The position numbers were made by a program, and so were the translations under genes. From Enterobacter sp. JBIWA008 (GTDB taxonomy: Bacteria; Pseudomonadota; Gammaproteobacteria; Enterobacterales; Enterobacteriaceae): a stretch of DNA of 64,000 bases. The notes beneath the pieces are model-generated. The model searched no databases. It was not told the origin of the DNA and was given only the letters and a program-made list of their open reading frames with translations. Shown piece after piece: positions 24,228 through 33,300 of the stretch. Every line of letters starts with the position of its first letter. The stretch's first letter is position 1. The stretch spans positions 3,968,001-4,032,000 of the forward strand of contig NZ_CP074149.1 of NCBI RefSeq assembly GCF_019968765.1, read 5' to 3'.

Positions 24228-25247
24228 TTACCTGAAACCTTGAGCAGCCATTGCTAACGTCGTGTCGAGCATTCGGTTAGCAAAGCCCCATTCGTTATCA
24301 CACCAGACCAGCGTCTTGATAAGGTGTGCGCCACTGACTCTCGTTTGCGTGCCATCGACGATGGCGCTGTGCGGGTCGTGGTTAAAATCTACTGAGACCA
24401 ACGGTAATTCCGTATAGTCAACTATACCATGAAATGCCCCCTGTGCCGCTTTTTGCAGCAACAGGTTGACTTCACAGGCTTTTACCGGTTTTTTCACCGT
24501 CACGCTAAGGTCGATTGCGGTGACATTAATCGTCGGGACACGCACGGCAATCGCTTCAAACCGGTCATTAAACTGCGGAAAAATTCGGGTGATCCCTGCC
24601 GCCAGTTTCGTATCCACCGGAATGATTGACTGGCTCGCCGCGCGAGTGCGTCGTAAATCCGGATGGTAGGCGTCGATAACCTGCTGATCGTGCATGGCGG
24701 AATGAATCGTGGTCACGGTGCCGGATTCAATGCCATACGCATCGTCTAACAGTTTGATGACCGGAATAATGCAGTTGGTGGTACAGGAGGCGTTGGAGAC
24801 AATGCGGTGTTCGGCCTTCAGCTCATGCTGGTTGACGCCAAACACAACGGTCGCGTCGAGGTCGTTACTGCCGGGATGAGAAAACAGGACTTTTTTCGCG
24901 CCTGCAGCAAGATGCGCTTCACCATGTTCGCGGTTGCCGTAGACACCGGTACAGTCAAGCACCACATCCACACCCAGTTCACGCCAGGGTAGCCCGGAGA
25001 TGCTGTTCTCATGCAGCACACGAATAGCGTCATCACCCACAAAAAGCCGATCTCTTTCCTGGCGAACATCCCAGGCAAAGCGTCCGTGGCTGGTGTCATA
25101 TTTCAACAAATGCGCCATGCCCGTAGCATCCGCCAGTTCATTGATTGCCACCACGGTTATTTCCGCCCGACGTCCGGATTCATACAGAGCACGAACCACG
25201 TTACGTCCGATGCGACCGAAGCCATTAATCGCTACGCGTACGGTCAT
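24228..25247 (-). CDS. epd: Epd, D-erythrose-4-phosphate dehydrogenase
   Basis: The ATG at 25247 follows AGGAGATCT and gives 339 residues, the E. coli Epd length. It is a GapA paralogue that oxidises erythrose-4-phosphate to 4-phosphoerythronate for pyridoxal phosphate synthesis. The NAD fold [10 protein letters not shown] is at the N-terminus and the catalytic Cys in S-N-A-S-C-T-T-N-C near residue 154. It heads the epd-pgk-fbaA operon; Cra- and CRP-like sites lie upstream. Confidence 0.97.
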   Translation of the reverse strand: MTVRVAINGFGRIGRNVVRALYESGRRAEITVVAINELADATGMAHLLKYDTSHGRFAWDVRQERDRLFVGDDAIRVLHENSISGLPWRELGVDVVLDCTGVYGNREHGEAHLAAGAKKVLFSHPGSNDLDATVVFGVNQHELKAEHRIVSNASCTTNCIIPVIKLLDDAYGIESGTVTTIHSAMHDQQVIDAYHPDLRRTRAASQSIIPVDTKLAAGITRIFPQFNDRFEAIAVRVPTINVTAIDLSVTVKKPVKACEVNLLLQKAAQGAFHGIVDYTELPLVSVDFNHDPHSAIVDGTQTRVSGAHLIKTLVWCDNEWGFANRMLDTTLAMAAQGFR

Positions 25248-25371
25248 AGATCTCCTGCAAAGCAATCCCTGAGTTTGAGGTGGCTGAAAGAGTAATCCAG
25301 CTACGCCCGAAGGGGAATCCTTGCTGTCACAAACTGCGATTGATTGGTCAATTGTCGAACATTTAATCGAC

Positions 25372-25383
25372 TGAAACGCTTCA
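25372..25383. promoter_or_regulatory. Candidate Cra (FruR) operator upstream of epd
   Basis: TGAAACGCTTCA matches the Cra consensus TGAAACGTTTCA at 11 of 12 bases and lies within a longer inverted repeat CTGAA...TTCAG. Cra repression of the epd-pgk operon is established in E. coli. Confidence 0.65.
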
Positions 25384-25442
25384 GCAAGAATAAGCGAATC
25401 GGGGAATAAAAGGAATGTCTGTCCAGATGAATAAGCGAGCTA

Positions 25443-25458
25443 TATGACTTGCGTCACA
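25443..25458. promoter_or_regulatory. Candidate CRP site upstream of epd
   Basis: TATGA-CTTGCG-TCACA has correct 6-base spacing and matches 9 of 10 CRP arm bases. It lies about 200 bases before the epd start and fits the cAMP-CRP-dependent distal epd promoter known in E. coli. Confidence 0.5.
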
Positions 25459-25492
25459 TTTTAGGTGGAATAATTTACGCCGAGGCAAAAGC

Positions 25493-25522
25493 AAAACGGT
25501 AACCGAAAGGTTACCGTTTTTT
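25493..25522 (-). terminator. Hairpin terminator downstream of tktA
   Basis: AAAACGGTAACC-GAAA-GGTTACCGTTTT is a perfect 12-base stem with a tetraloop. It is flanked by T runs on either strand (TTTTTT on the plus strand, TTTTGC on the minus strand), so it can stop tktA transcripts before they enter the epd control region. Confidence 0.75.
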
Positions 25523-25532
25523 AGTGTTTGCA

Positions 25533-25565
25533 CCCTCTCCCTATGGGAGAGGGTTGGGGTGAGGG
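25533..25565 (+). repeat. REP-like palindrome, family A
   Basis: CCCTCTCCC-TAT-GGGAGAGGG plus GGGTGAGGG, 24 bases beyond the tktA stop codon. Confidence 0.8.
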
Positions 25566-25589
25566 CATCAGCCCGCACAGTACAAACGA

Positions 25590-27581
25590 TTACAGCAGTT
25601 CTTTCGCTTTCGCGACAACGTTCTCAACGGTGAAGCCAAACTCTTCGAAAAGCTGTTCTGCCGGAGCAGACTCGCCGAAGGTGGTCATACCGACGATAGC
25701 GCCGTTCAGGCCCACGTATTTAAACCAGTAGTCAGCGATACCCGCTTCCACTGCCACGCGCGCGGAAACCGCTTTAGGCAGGACGGATTCGCGGTAAGCA
25801 GCATCCTGTTTGTCGAACGCATCGGTAGACGGCATGGAGACCACGCGCGCTTTCACGCCTTCGGCAGTCAGTTTTTCCCACGCTGCAACAGCCAGCTCAA
25901 CTTCAGAACCGGTGGCAATGAAGATCAGCTCAGGCTGGCCCGCGCAATCTTTCAGCACGTAACCACCGCGAGCGATGTTCGCCAGCTGCTCAGGCGTACG
26001 CTCCTGCTGTGCCAGGTTCTGACGGGAGAGGATCAGCGCGGTTGGACCGTCCTGACGCTCAACGCCGTATTTCCACGCCACTGCGGATTCAACCTGGTCA
26101 CATGGACGCCATGTGCTCATGTTCGGGGTCACGCGCAGGGAAGCCACCTGCTCTACCGGCTGGTGAGTTGGACCATCTTCGCCCAGACCGATGGAGTCGT
26201 GGGTGTAGACCATCACCTGACGCTGTTTCATCAGCGCGGCCATACGCACGGCGTTACGTGCATATTCGACAAACATCAGGAAGGTAGAGGTGTACGGCAG
26301 GAAACCGCCGTGCAGGGAGATACCGTTGGCAATCGCGGTCATACCGAATTCACGTACACCGTAATGGATGTAGTTACCGGCAGTATCTTCGTTGATTGGC
26401 TTAGAACCAGACCACAGGGTCAGGTTAGATGGTGCCAGGTCAGCGGAGCCGCCCAGGAATTCTGGAAGCCACGGACCGAACGCTTCAATCGCATTCTGAG
26501 ACGCTTTACGGCTCGCGATTTTAGACGGGTTCGCCTGCAGCTTAGCAATGAATTCGTTCGCTTTCGCGTCGAAGTCAGACGGCATATCACCTTTCATACG
26601 ACGGGTGAATTCAGCTGCTTCCTGCGGGAACGCTTTCGCATAGGCAGCGAATTTCTCGTTCCAGGCAGCTTCTTTCGCCTGGCCCACTTCTTTTGCATCC
26701 CACTGAGCATAGATCTCAGATGGGATTTCGAATGCAGGGTATTTCCAGCCCAGCGCTTCACGGGTCAGTGCGATTTCCGCATCGCCCAATGGCGCACCGT
26801 GGGAGTCGTGAGTACCCGCTTTGTTCGGTGAACCGAAGCCAATGATGGTTTTGCACATCAGCAGGGACGGTTTATCCGTCACAGCGCGAGCTTCTTCCAC
26901 TGCACGTTTAATCGAGTCAGCATCGTGGCCATCAACGCCACGCACAACGTGCCAGCCGTAGGCTTCGAAACGTGCTGCGGTGTCGTCGGTGAACCAGCCT
27001 TCAACGTGACCGTCGATGGAGATACCGTTGTCGTCATAGAACGCAACCAGTTTGCCCAGCTTCAGGGTACCTGCCAGGGAGCACACTTCGTGAGAAATGC
27101 CTTCCATCATGCAGCCGTCACCCATGAACGCGTAAGTGAAGTGGTCTACGATGTCGTGACCAGGACGGTTGAACTGCGCCGCCAGCGTCTTCTCAGCAAT
27201 CGCCATACCCACTGCGTTAGCAATACCCTGCCCCAGTGGGCCGGTGGTGGTTTCTACGCCAGCGGTGTAACCCACTTCCGGGTGACCTGGAGTTTTAGAG
27301 TGCAGCTGACGGAAGTTTTTCAGCTCTTCGATAGGCAGATCGTAGCCGGTGAGGTGCAGCAGGCTATAGATCAGCATAGAGCCGTGGCCGTTGGACAGCA
27401 CGAAGCGGTCGCGGTCAGCCCATGAAGGGTTCTGCGGGTTGTGGTTCAGGAAATCACGCCACAGGACTTCGGCGATATCAGCCATACCCATAGGAGCCCC
27501 TGGGTGGCCGGATTTGGCTTTCTGTACTGCGTCCATGCTCAGCGCACGAATAGCATTAGCAAGCTCTTTACGTGAGGACAT
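25590..27581 (-). CDS. tktA: TktA, transketolase
   Basis: The ATG at 27581 gives [11 protein letters not shown] and 663 residues, as in E. coli TktA; 27 codons of upstream open frame were rejected. It is a thiamine-diphosphate enzyme of the pentose phosphate pathway that moves two-carbon units. The ThDP/Mg motif G-D-G-C-M-M-E-G-I lies near residue 154, followed by the Asn of Y-D-D-N-G-I. The catalytic Glu region is [12 protein letters not shown] near 407. It is divergent from loiP. Confidence 0.98.
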   Translation of the reverse strand: MSSRKELANAIRALSMDAVQKAKSGHPGAPMGMADIAEVLWRDFLNHNPQNPSWADRDRFVLSNGHGSMLIYSLLHLTGYDLPIEELKNFRQLHSKTPGHPEVGYTAGVETTTGPLGQGIANAVGMAIAEKTLAAQFNRPGHDIVDHFTYAFMGDGCMMEGISHEVCSLAGTLKLGKLVAFYDDNGISIDGHVEGWFTDDTAARFEAYGWHVVRGVDGHDADSIKRAVEEARAVTDKPSLLMCKTIIGFGSPNKAGTHDSHGAPLGDAEIALTREALGWKYPAFEIPSEIYAQWDAKEVGQAKEAAWNEKFAAYAKAFPQEAAEFTRRMKGDMPSDFDAKANEFIAKLQANPSKIASRKASQNAIEAFGPWLPEFLGGSADLAPSNLTLWSGSKPINEDTAGNYIHYGVREFGMTAIANGISLHGGFLPYTSTFLMFVEYARNAVRMAALMKQRQVMVYTHDSIGLGEDGPTHQPVEQVASLRVTPNMSTWRPCDQVESAVAWKYGVERQDGPTALILSRQNLAQQERTPEQLANIARGGYVLKDCAGQPELIFIATGSEVELAVAAWEKLTAEGVKARVVSMPSTDAFDKQDAAYRESVLPKAVSARVAVEAGIADYWFKYVGLNGAIVGMTTFGESAPAEQLFEEFGFTVENVVAKAKELL

Positions 27582-27853
27582 TTTAACTCCAGATCGGACT
27601 GTTAAAGGCCATGCCCTTGACGACAGCGCGTTTTGGGCTACGCCGGAAAAAAGTGCCAACAATGTAACCCAAGCCGCAAGTCATGTACATGGAGCATTCT
27701 TTTGCTTGTTAAGAAATCTCTGGATCATGCTCGCATGTTGCGCAATCTACTCGCCCGGCCCTGTAGATATTCCTTATACTTAGTCCGACACCGGCTTCGC
27801 TGACGGTGCACTTTTTGGATTTTATTCAGATTAACGAGTACGGAAGCAATCTC

Positions 27854-28612
27854 ATGAAAATGCGTGCAATAGTGCTGGCCCTGGGTACAACGCTCCTGCT
27901 GAGCGGCTGTCAGAATATGGATTCTAACGGTCTGATGACGTCAGGCGCAGAGGCCTTTCAGGCCTATTCCCTGAGCGATGCGCAGGTGAAAGCGCTAAGC
28001 GACCAGGCTTGTAAAGATATGGACGGAAAAGCCACGCTTGCGCCGGCTAACAGTACCTATACGCAGCGTCTGAATAAGATTGCTTCCGCGCTGGGCGACA
28101 ACATCAACGGCCAGCCGGTGAACTACAAGGTGTACATGGCGAAAGACGTCAACGCCTTCGCGATGGCGAACGGCTGTATCCGCGTCTATAGCGGGCTGAT
28201 GGACATGATGACCGACAACGAAGTGGAAGCGGTCATCGGCCATGAAATGGGCCACGTTGCCCTGGGCCACGTGAAGAAAGGGATGCAGGTTGCCCTGGGC
28301 ACCAATGCCATCCGCGCAGCGGCGGCCTCAGCGGGCGGTATCGTTGGCAGCCTGTCGCAGTCACAGCTTGGGGACGTGGGTGAAAAGCTGGTTAACTCCC
28401 AGTTCTCACAGCGTCAGGAGTCCGAGGCGGATGACTACTCCTACGATCTGTTGCGCAAACGCGGCATTAATCCATCAGGTTTAGCCACCAGCTTTGAAAA
28501 ACTGGCCAAGCTGGAAGCAGGACGCCAAAGCTCAATGTTTGACGATCATCCGGCCTCAGAAGAGCGCGCACAACATATTCGCGATCGTATGGCCGCAGAC
28601 GGAATTAAATAA
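27854..28612 (+). CDS. loiP: LoiP (YggG), outer-membrane lipoprotein M48 metalloprotease
   Basis: The ATG at 27854 gives 252 residues, the E. coli length. The N-terminus is a lipoprotein signal with lipobox L-S-G-C, so the mature protein is acylated at Cys. The zinc protease motif H-E-M-G-H lies in V-I-G-H-E-M-G-H-V-A-L-G-H near residue 133, and the third ligand Glu in Q-E-S-E-A-D-D-Y. E. coli LoiP is a low-osmolarity-induced protease that cleaves between Phe residues. In E. coli it borders speB; here the catabolic island separates them. Confidence 0.95.
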   Translation: MKMRAIVLALGTTLLLSGCQNMDSNGLMTSGAEAFQAYSLSDAQVKALSDQACKDMDGKATLAPANSTYTQRLNKIASALGDNINGQPVNYKVYMAKDVNAFAMANGCIRVYSGLMDMMTDNEVEAVIGHEMGHVALGHVKKGMQVALGTNAIRAAAASAGGIVGSLSQSQLGDVGEKLVNSQFSQRQESEADDYSYDLLRKRGINPSGLATSFEKLAKLEAGRQSSMFDDHPASEERAQHIRDRMAADGIK

Positions 28613-28618
28613 TTTTGG

Positions 28619-28644
28619 AAGGAGGCAGATTTGCCTCCTTTTTA
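28619..28644 (+). terminator. Intrinsic terminator of loiP
   Basis: AAGGAGGCA-GATT-TGCCTCCTT is followed by TTTATTT, a 9-base stem with T run starting 6 bases after the loiP stop. It marks the left border of the island. Confidence 0.85.
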
Positions 28645-28821
28645 TTTCGCATGAATTGTTAACTTAACAGCACGTATCGATAACTCCCCTGAAAGCCCCG
28701 CCAAACCTGCACTATCACATTGAAATGTCTGGTCACATAATTATTGCAAAGGTCACTTTTTCCGGTAATTATCATCCTGCAGTTATTCAAATTAATATAT
28801 GCAGACAGAGACGTTCCCTCC

Positions 28822-30090
28822 GTGAAAAAAGAATTATCATTAATTGCTTTAAGTTTATTTGCCGCATTACCTGCCGCTGCAAGCCAGCAATCCAACAGCC
28901 AGGGTTTCATTGACGACAGCCATCTGGATCTGTTTTTCCGCAATGCGTATATCAGCCGCGACTACCATCAGGGCCAGCAGGATAAAGCCGAATGGGGCCA
29001 GGGGATCATCGCCACGTTTGCATCAGGCTATACCGAAGGGCTGGTGGGCTTTGGCGTGGACGGTATTGCTCAATATGGCGTGCGCCTGGACGGCGGCCGC
29101 GGCAAAAGCGGCGCAGGCGGCATCGACTTCTTTAAGCAGGAAGACGATGGTCGGGCAAAATCCGATCTGGCAAAGTTTGGCGCAACCGCCAAAATGCGCA
29201 TATCAAACACCGTCCTGAGCTACGGAAATCAGCGTCCCGAGCTGCCTATCATCAATGCCGACAGCTCCCGTCTGCTCTTTGAAAGCTACACCGGTACCAT
29301 GCTGACCTCGAAAGAGATCGACGGTCTGGAAATCAACGCCGGTTACTTCACCGACGAGCAGCGTAAAAGCGATGACCGCCACGACAGCGGACTGAAGAGC
29401 CTCTCCTTCGGCGGCGCAAGCTATCAGTTTAACGACCAGTTCAGCGGCGCGCTGTACGCCTCTCATAATGAAGAGGTGATGAACAAGCAGTACCTGGGCA
29501 TGAACTTCAAACAGCCGTTCAGCACCGGGCAGCAGCTGGTGCTCGACTTCAACGGCTATAACTCCCGTCTGGACCAGGGTTACGCGGACAGCCTCGACAC
29601 CGGCCGCAGCAACACCATCTGGAGCCTGGCGGCGAGCTACATCAGGGACATTCACACGTTCAAAGTGGCGTACCAGCAGAGCAGCGGCAGCACCGGCTAC
29701 AATTACGGCGGCTATCGCGACAAGGGCGGCGTGGGTGACGGCGGCAACACCATCTGGCTGGCGAACTCCTACTGGTCTGATTTTAACGGTGAAGATGAAC
29801 GTTCCTGGCAGGCATCCTACGGTCTGGACTTTGGCGGCCTTGGCTTGCCGGGCCTGAGCTGGACCACCGCCTACGTGCGTGGCGATAACATCAAAACCTC
29901 TGAAACCAGCAACGGCAAAGAGCACGAGTGGTTTAACCAGATCCAGTACCAGGTGCAGGATGGTCCGGCGAAGGATCTGAAACTGAAACTGCGCTACTCC
30001 GTGCTGCGCGTCTCCAGCAACGCCAGCGAGTACAACGTGGGCGGGGACGAGATCCGCGCTTACGTGGAATACCCGTTTAACGTGTTCTGA
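28822..30090 (+). CDS. OprD-family outer-membrane porin
   Basis: With a GTG start at 28822 the product is 422 residues and begins with a clean signal peptide (K-K-E-L-S-L-I-A-L-S-L-F-A, cleaved after A-A-A). The mature part shows the OprD pattern: an N-terminal F-F-R-N-A-Y-I-S-R-D-Y stretch, G-T-x-T-rich turns and a terminal Phe (Y-P-F-N-V-F) required by the BAM machinery. Related channels take up acidic aromatics, amino acids or oligosaccharides. It is the left-most gene of the island and converges on the catabolic operon, so it may admit the operon's substrate. An upstream ATG at 28744 would ruin the signal peptide. None of the GTTTCAC palindromes occurs in its 209-base upstream gap. Confidence 0.88.
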   Translation: MKKELSLIALSLFAALPAAASQQSNSQGFIDDSHLDLFFRNAYISRDYHQGQQDKAEWGQGIIATFASGYTEGLVGFGVDGIAQYGVRLDGGRGKSGAGGIDFFKQEDDGRAKSDLAKFGATAKMRISNTVLSYGNQRPELPIINADSSRLLFESYTGTMLTSKEIDGLEINAGYFTDEQRKSDDRHDSGLKSLSFGGASYQFNDQFSGALYASHNEEVMNKQYLGMNFKQPFSTGQQLVLDFNGYNSRLDQGYADSLDTGRSNTIWSLAASYIRDIHTFKVAYQQSSGSTGYNYGGYRDKGGVGDGGNTIWLANSYWSDFNGEDERSWQASYGLDFGGLGLPGLSWTTAYVRGDNIKTSETSNGKEHEWFNQIQYQVQDGPAKDLKLKLRYSVLRVSSNASEYNVGGDEIRAYVEYPFNVF

Positions 30091-30098
30091 TGAAAAAA

Positions 30099-30126
30099 GC
30101 CGGGTGGCGGCTTCGCCTAACCCGGC
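30099..30126 (+). repeat. Family-B REP element after the porin gene
   Basis: GCCGGGTGGCGGCTTCGCC...CCCGGC, 8 bases past the porin stop; its sequence is nearly the same as the element that terminates gcvTHP at 5240. Confidence 0.75.
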
Positions 30127-30132
30127 CTGGAG

Positions 30133-30165
30133 TTTTCTCCCTCTCCCACAGAGAGAGGGAGAAAA
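30133..30165. repeat. Palindrome derived from family A, between the porin and the ThDP enzyme
   Basis: TTTTCTCCCTCTC and GAGAGGGAGAAAA form a perfect 13-base stem around a 7-base loop. It ends 2 bases before the stop of the last operon gene and looks like a shortened family-A element. It may act as a transcript end for both converging units. Confidence 0.65.
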
Positions 30166-30167
30166 AG

Positions 30168-31808
30168 CTAGTAAAGCGTCTTCTGCGGCGGCCCGGCAAA
30201 TTTCAGGGCGCCAATCTGCCCCATTCGCACTTCCACCACCGACGGCCCCGGCATCGCCAGCGCCTCCGTCATCACGGCATCAAAATCTTCTGCTCGCTCA
30301 ACGCTCCACGCCTGCAGGCCAATCGCCTGTGCCAGCAGGGTGAAGTCCGGGGTGTGCAGCTCGTTGTAATACTGCCGCCCGCCGAAATATTTATCCTGAA
30401 TGCCGCGCATCACCCCGTACCCGCCATCGTTCATGATAAGCAGCGTCACGTTGGCTTTTTCCTGCGCCAGCGTCGCCAGTTCGCCAAGGTTCAGGCTCAG
30501 GCCGCCGTCGCCCACCAGCCCCACGACCTTACGCTGCGGGTTAGCAATCGCGGTGCCGATAGCCATCGGCAGGCCCATGCCTATCGCCCCGGCCAGGGAG
30601 TGAATGTTCATCAGCGGGCCGTTGGCGCGGAACAGTCGGCTCCCCCACAGGCTGCCGGAAACGGTAATATCACGCACCAGCAGGCCGTCCTTCGGCAGCC
30701 CCTTCTCAATGGCGTCGTTGAGCTTCGCGTAGGCGCCGCACTGCTCGCGCAGCCCCTGCTCGGCTTGCTCAACCGCCTGCTGCACCTGCGCATCCCACTG
30801 CGCATTGCCCCATTCGCGGCCCTGGACCTTGCCGGCCAGCGCACCAAGCAACGCGGAACAGTCCGCGACCAGGGTGTTGTCCATCAGGTAGTTACGGCTG
30901 GCCGCCGCCGGGTCGATATCAATCTGCACGCGCGGGGACGGCAGCTCAAGCGTCCAGGAACGGGTCTCGTTGCTGCGCAGGCGTGAACCGGCGACCAGCG
31001 TAAAATCACACTGCGCGATAAGCCCCTCGACCGACGGCGAGTTGTGGAACGCCCGCAGGCTGGCGCGATGGCCGTCCGGCAGCACGCCGCGCGCATGAGT
31101 GCTTGAGATAACGGTGATGCCCGCATCCGCCAGTTTTTTCACGGCGTCAGCGCTGCCCAGCGCCCCGCCGCCCAGCCACAGCAGCGGCTGTTTTGCCTGC
31201 TTCAGCTGCGCCCACAGCGTATCGACAACGGCTGCATCAACGTTTCCCCCCGACGCAGGCTTGACCGGGGAGGTCACCAGCGACAGCGGGATTTTCGCGC
31301 CCTGAATATCAATCGGGATCTCCACGGAGACCGGCCCGCACGGCGGCGTCTGCGCCTCCTGAATCGCTTTATGCAGAATCGCTATCGCCTGGTTGGCGTT
31401 GCTGATGCGGTACGCCCGCTTTGAGCTGGCCTTCAGGAAGGTCAGCTGATCGCGGGTTTCGTGGATAAACCCGGTGTCGGCATCCAGCCAGGCCTTTTCC
31501 ACCTGCCCGGTTAAGTGCAGCAGCGGCGTGCAGGCGTTCATCGCCTCCACCAGCGCGCCGACCGCGTTACCCGCCCCCGCGCCGGTGCTGGTCAGCGCCA
31601 CGCCGAGACCGGAAAAGCGCCCGTGGGCGTCGGCCATGGTGACGGACCCCGCCTCGCCGCGCGCGGGCACGAAGCGGATGTTGCCGCGCTGCCCTACCGC
31701 ATCGGCGATCGGCAGGTTGTGAATGGAGATGACGCCGTAGATGGCCTCAACCTGATACTGCTCCAGCGTTCTGGCGATGGCGTCGCCGACGGTTATCATT
31801 TCGCTCAT
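30168..31808 (-). CDS. Thiamine-diphosphate-dependent enzyme (acetolactate synthase/benzoylformate decarboxylase-like)
   Basis: The 546-residue protein has the three-domain layout of the ThDP decarboxylase superfamily. The catalytic Glu that activates ThDP is Glu52 in P-A-R-G-E-A-G-S, and the ThDP/Mg motif G-D-G-G-L-S-L-N...M-N-D-G-G-Y lies in the C-terminal third. It lacks the paired His of pyruvate decarboxylases. It is the last gene of the 14-gene operon, 13 bases after the aldehyde dehydrogenase. The pairing suggests decarboxylation of a 2-oxo acid to an aldehyde that the neighbour oxidises, as in the mandelate pathway, but a carboligase or C-C hydrolase role is equally open. Substrate unknown. 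Confidence 0.85.
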   Translation of the reverse strand: MSEMITVGDAIARTLEQYQVEAIYGVISIHNLPIADAVGQRGNIRFVPARGEAGSVTMADAHGRFSGLGVALTSTGAGAGNAVGALVEAMNACTPLLHLTGQVEKAWLDADTGFIHETRDQLTFLKASSKRAYRISNANQAIAILHKAIQEAQTPPCGPVSVEIPIDIQGAKIPLSLVTSPVKPASGGNVDAAVVDTLWAQLKQAKQPLLWLGGGALGSADAVKKLADAGITVISSTHARGVLPDGHRASLRAFHNSPSVEGLIAQCDFTLVAGSRLRSNETRSWTLELPSPRVQIDIDPAAASRNYLMDNTLVADCSALLGALAGKVQGREWGNAQWDAQVQQAVEQAEQGLREQCGAYAKLNDAIEKGLPKDGLLVRDITVSGSLWGSRLFRANGPLMNIHSLAGAIGMGLPMAIGTAIANPQRKVVGLVGDGGLSLNLGELATLAQEKANVTLLIMNDGGYGVMRGIQDKYFGGRQYYNELHTPDFTLLAQAIGLQAWSVERAEDFDAVMTEALAMPGPSVVEVRMGQIGALKFAGPPQKTLY

Positions 31809-31821
31809 TGCTCACCCTTTC

Positions 31822-33291
31822 TCAGTCGCACCAGTGGTTGACGCCGTTACCCGTCGCCAGATAAATGCTCTTCTGCTGCATCCAGGCTTTCAGCCCCTGA
31901 ATACCCTTTTCGCGGCCCAGACCGCTCTCTTTAAAGCCCCCGAACGGGGTCGAAATGGCAAAGACCTTGTAGGTGTTGATCCACACCGTGCCCGCTTCGA
32001 GCTGCTCGCTCAGGCGCAGCGCGCGCCCGGTATCCCGCGTCCAGATCCCCGCCGCCAGGCCGTAAACCGAGTCGTTCGCCTCGCGGATAAGCGCGGCTTC
32101 ATCGCGAAACGGCATCGCCACCAGCACCGGGCCGAAGATCTCCTCCCGGCACGCGCGGGCGCTGTTGCTCAGCCCCTCGATAATCGTGGGCAGGAAGAAG
32201 CTGCCGTTCGCCAGAGCAGGATCCGCCGGGATCTCCCCGCCGCACAGCACGCGGCCCCCCTCGCGCTTCGCCAGCTCGACGTACTCGATCACGCTCTGGC
32301 GATGTCCGTCGTTGATCAGCGGCCCTACGTGGGTTCCGTCAGCGAACGGATGCCCGACGCGCAGGCCGCGAGTTAACTCCAGCAGCCGCGCCATCAGCGG
32401 GGCATATAGACTTTCGTGGATAAACAGGCGAGAACCGGCGATGCACGCCTGCCCCGCCGAGCTGAAAATGCCGTAGCAGATCCCGCGCGCGGCCCGCTCG
32501 AGGTCGGCGTCTTCCAGCACGATGGTCGGGGATTTCCCGCCCAGCTCCAGCGAGGCCGGGATCAGCTTTTCCGCCGCCACGTGCGCCAGATGGCGGCCCG
32601 TGGTGGTGCCGCCGGTAAAGGAAATTTTCCGCACGCGAGGGTGGCGCGCCAGCGCATCGCCAATCACCGAACCTTTGCCCGGCAGCACGCTCAGAAGCCC
32701 GGCGGGCAGCCCGGCCTGCTCAAAGATACGCGCCAGCTCCAGCGCCATCAGAGGCGTGGCTTCGGCGGGCTTGAGGATCACCGCATTACCCGCCGCAATG
32801 GCCGGCGCGACCTTCTGCATTTCGCTGGCAATCGGCGAGTTCCACGGCGTAATGGCCGCCACCACGCCGAGCGGCTCATAGCGGCTCAGCGTCAGTAAAT
32901 CAGGCTGACGCGGGGTTGGAAGCTCCCCTTCCAGCAGCTCGCAGGCGGCGGCGAAATAGCGTGCCGTTCCCGCCGCGCTCATCACCAGCCCGCGCGCTTC
33001 CGCCAGCGGCTTCCCGTTATCGCGGCTCTGCATCTGCGCCAGCTCGTCCACGCGGGACTCAATCAGATCGGCCACCTTGTGCAGGATCTTCGCGCGGACG
33101 TGCGGCAGGCTGTTGCGCCAGGCTGGCTCCCGCCAGGCGCGCTCTCCGGCGTCAATCGCCTCCTGCAGGTCGTCCATACTTGCCGCGTTCAGCGCAGCGT
33201 TGATCGACCCGTCAGCCGGGAAGTGGCTCTGCATCGGGTTGCCGCCGCCGCGTCGCCAGTGACCGCCAATAAAAATCTTCAGATCGTCCAT
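31822..33291 (-). CDS. NAD(P)-dependent aldehyde dehydrogenase
   Basis: This 489-residue protein is a complete ALDH superfamily member. The catalytic residues are Asn151 (T-P-W-N-S-P), Glu249 (L-E-L-G-G-K-S-P) and Cys283 (S-A-G-Q-A-C-I-A-G-S-R), and F-T-G-G-T-T-T-G is at the cofactor site. The ATG at 33291 is preceded by GGAGTGACG; a GTG two codons upstream is a weaker alternative. It lies 9 bases after the aspartate-dehydrogenase-like gene, in the island operon. Likely substrate is an aldehyde formed during side-chain or ring-fragment processing. Confidence 0.9.
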   Translation of the reverse strand: MDDLKIFIGGHWRRGGGNPMQSHFPADGSINAALNAASMDDLQEAIDAGERAWREPAWRNSLPHVRAKILHKVADLIESRVDELAQMQSRDNGKPLAEARGLVMSAAGTARYFAAACELLEGELPTPRQPDLLTLSRYEPLGVVAAITPWNSPIASEMQKVAPAIAAGNAVILKPAEATPLMALELARIFEQAGLPAGLLSVLPGKGSVIGDALARHPRVRKISFTGGTTTGRHLAHVAAEKLIPASLELGGKSPTIVLEDADLERAARGICYGIFSSAGQACIAGSRLFIHESLYAPLMARLLELTRGLRVGHPFADGTHVGPLINDGHRQSVIEYVELAKREGGRVLCGGEIPADPALANGSFFLPTIIEGLSNSARACREEIFGPVLVAMPFRDEAALIREANDSVYGLAAGIWTRDTGRALRLSEQLEAGTVWINTYKVFAISTPFGGFKESGLGREKGIQGLKAWMQQKSIYLATGNGVNHWCD

Positions 33292-33300
33292 CGTCACTCC

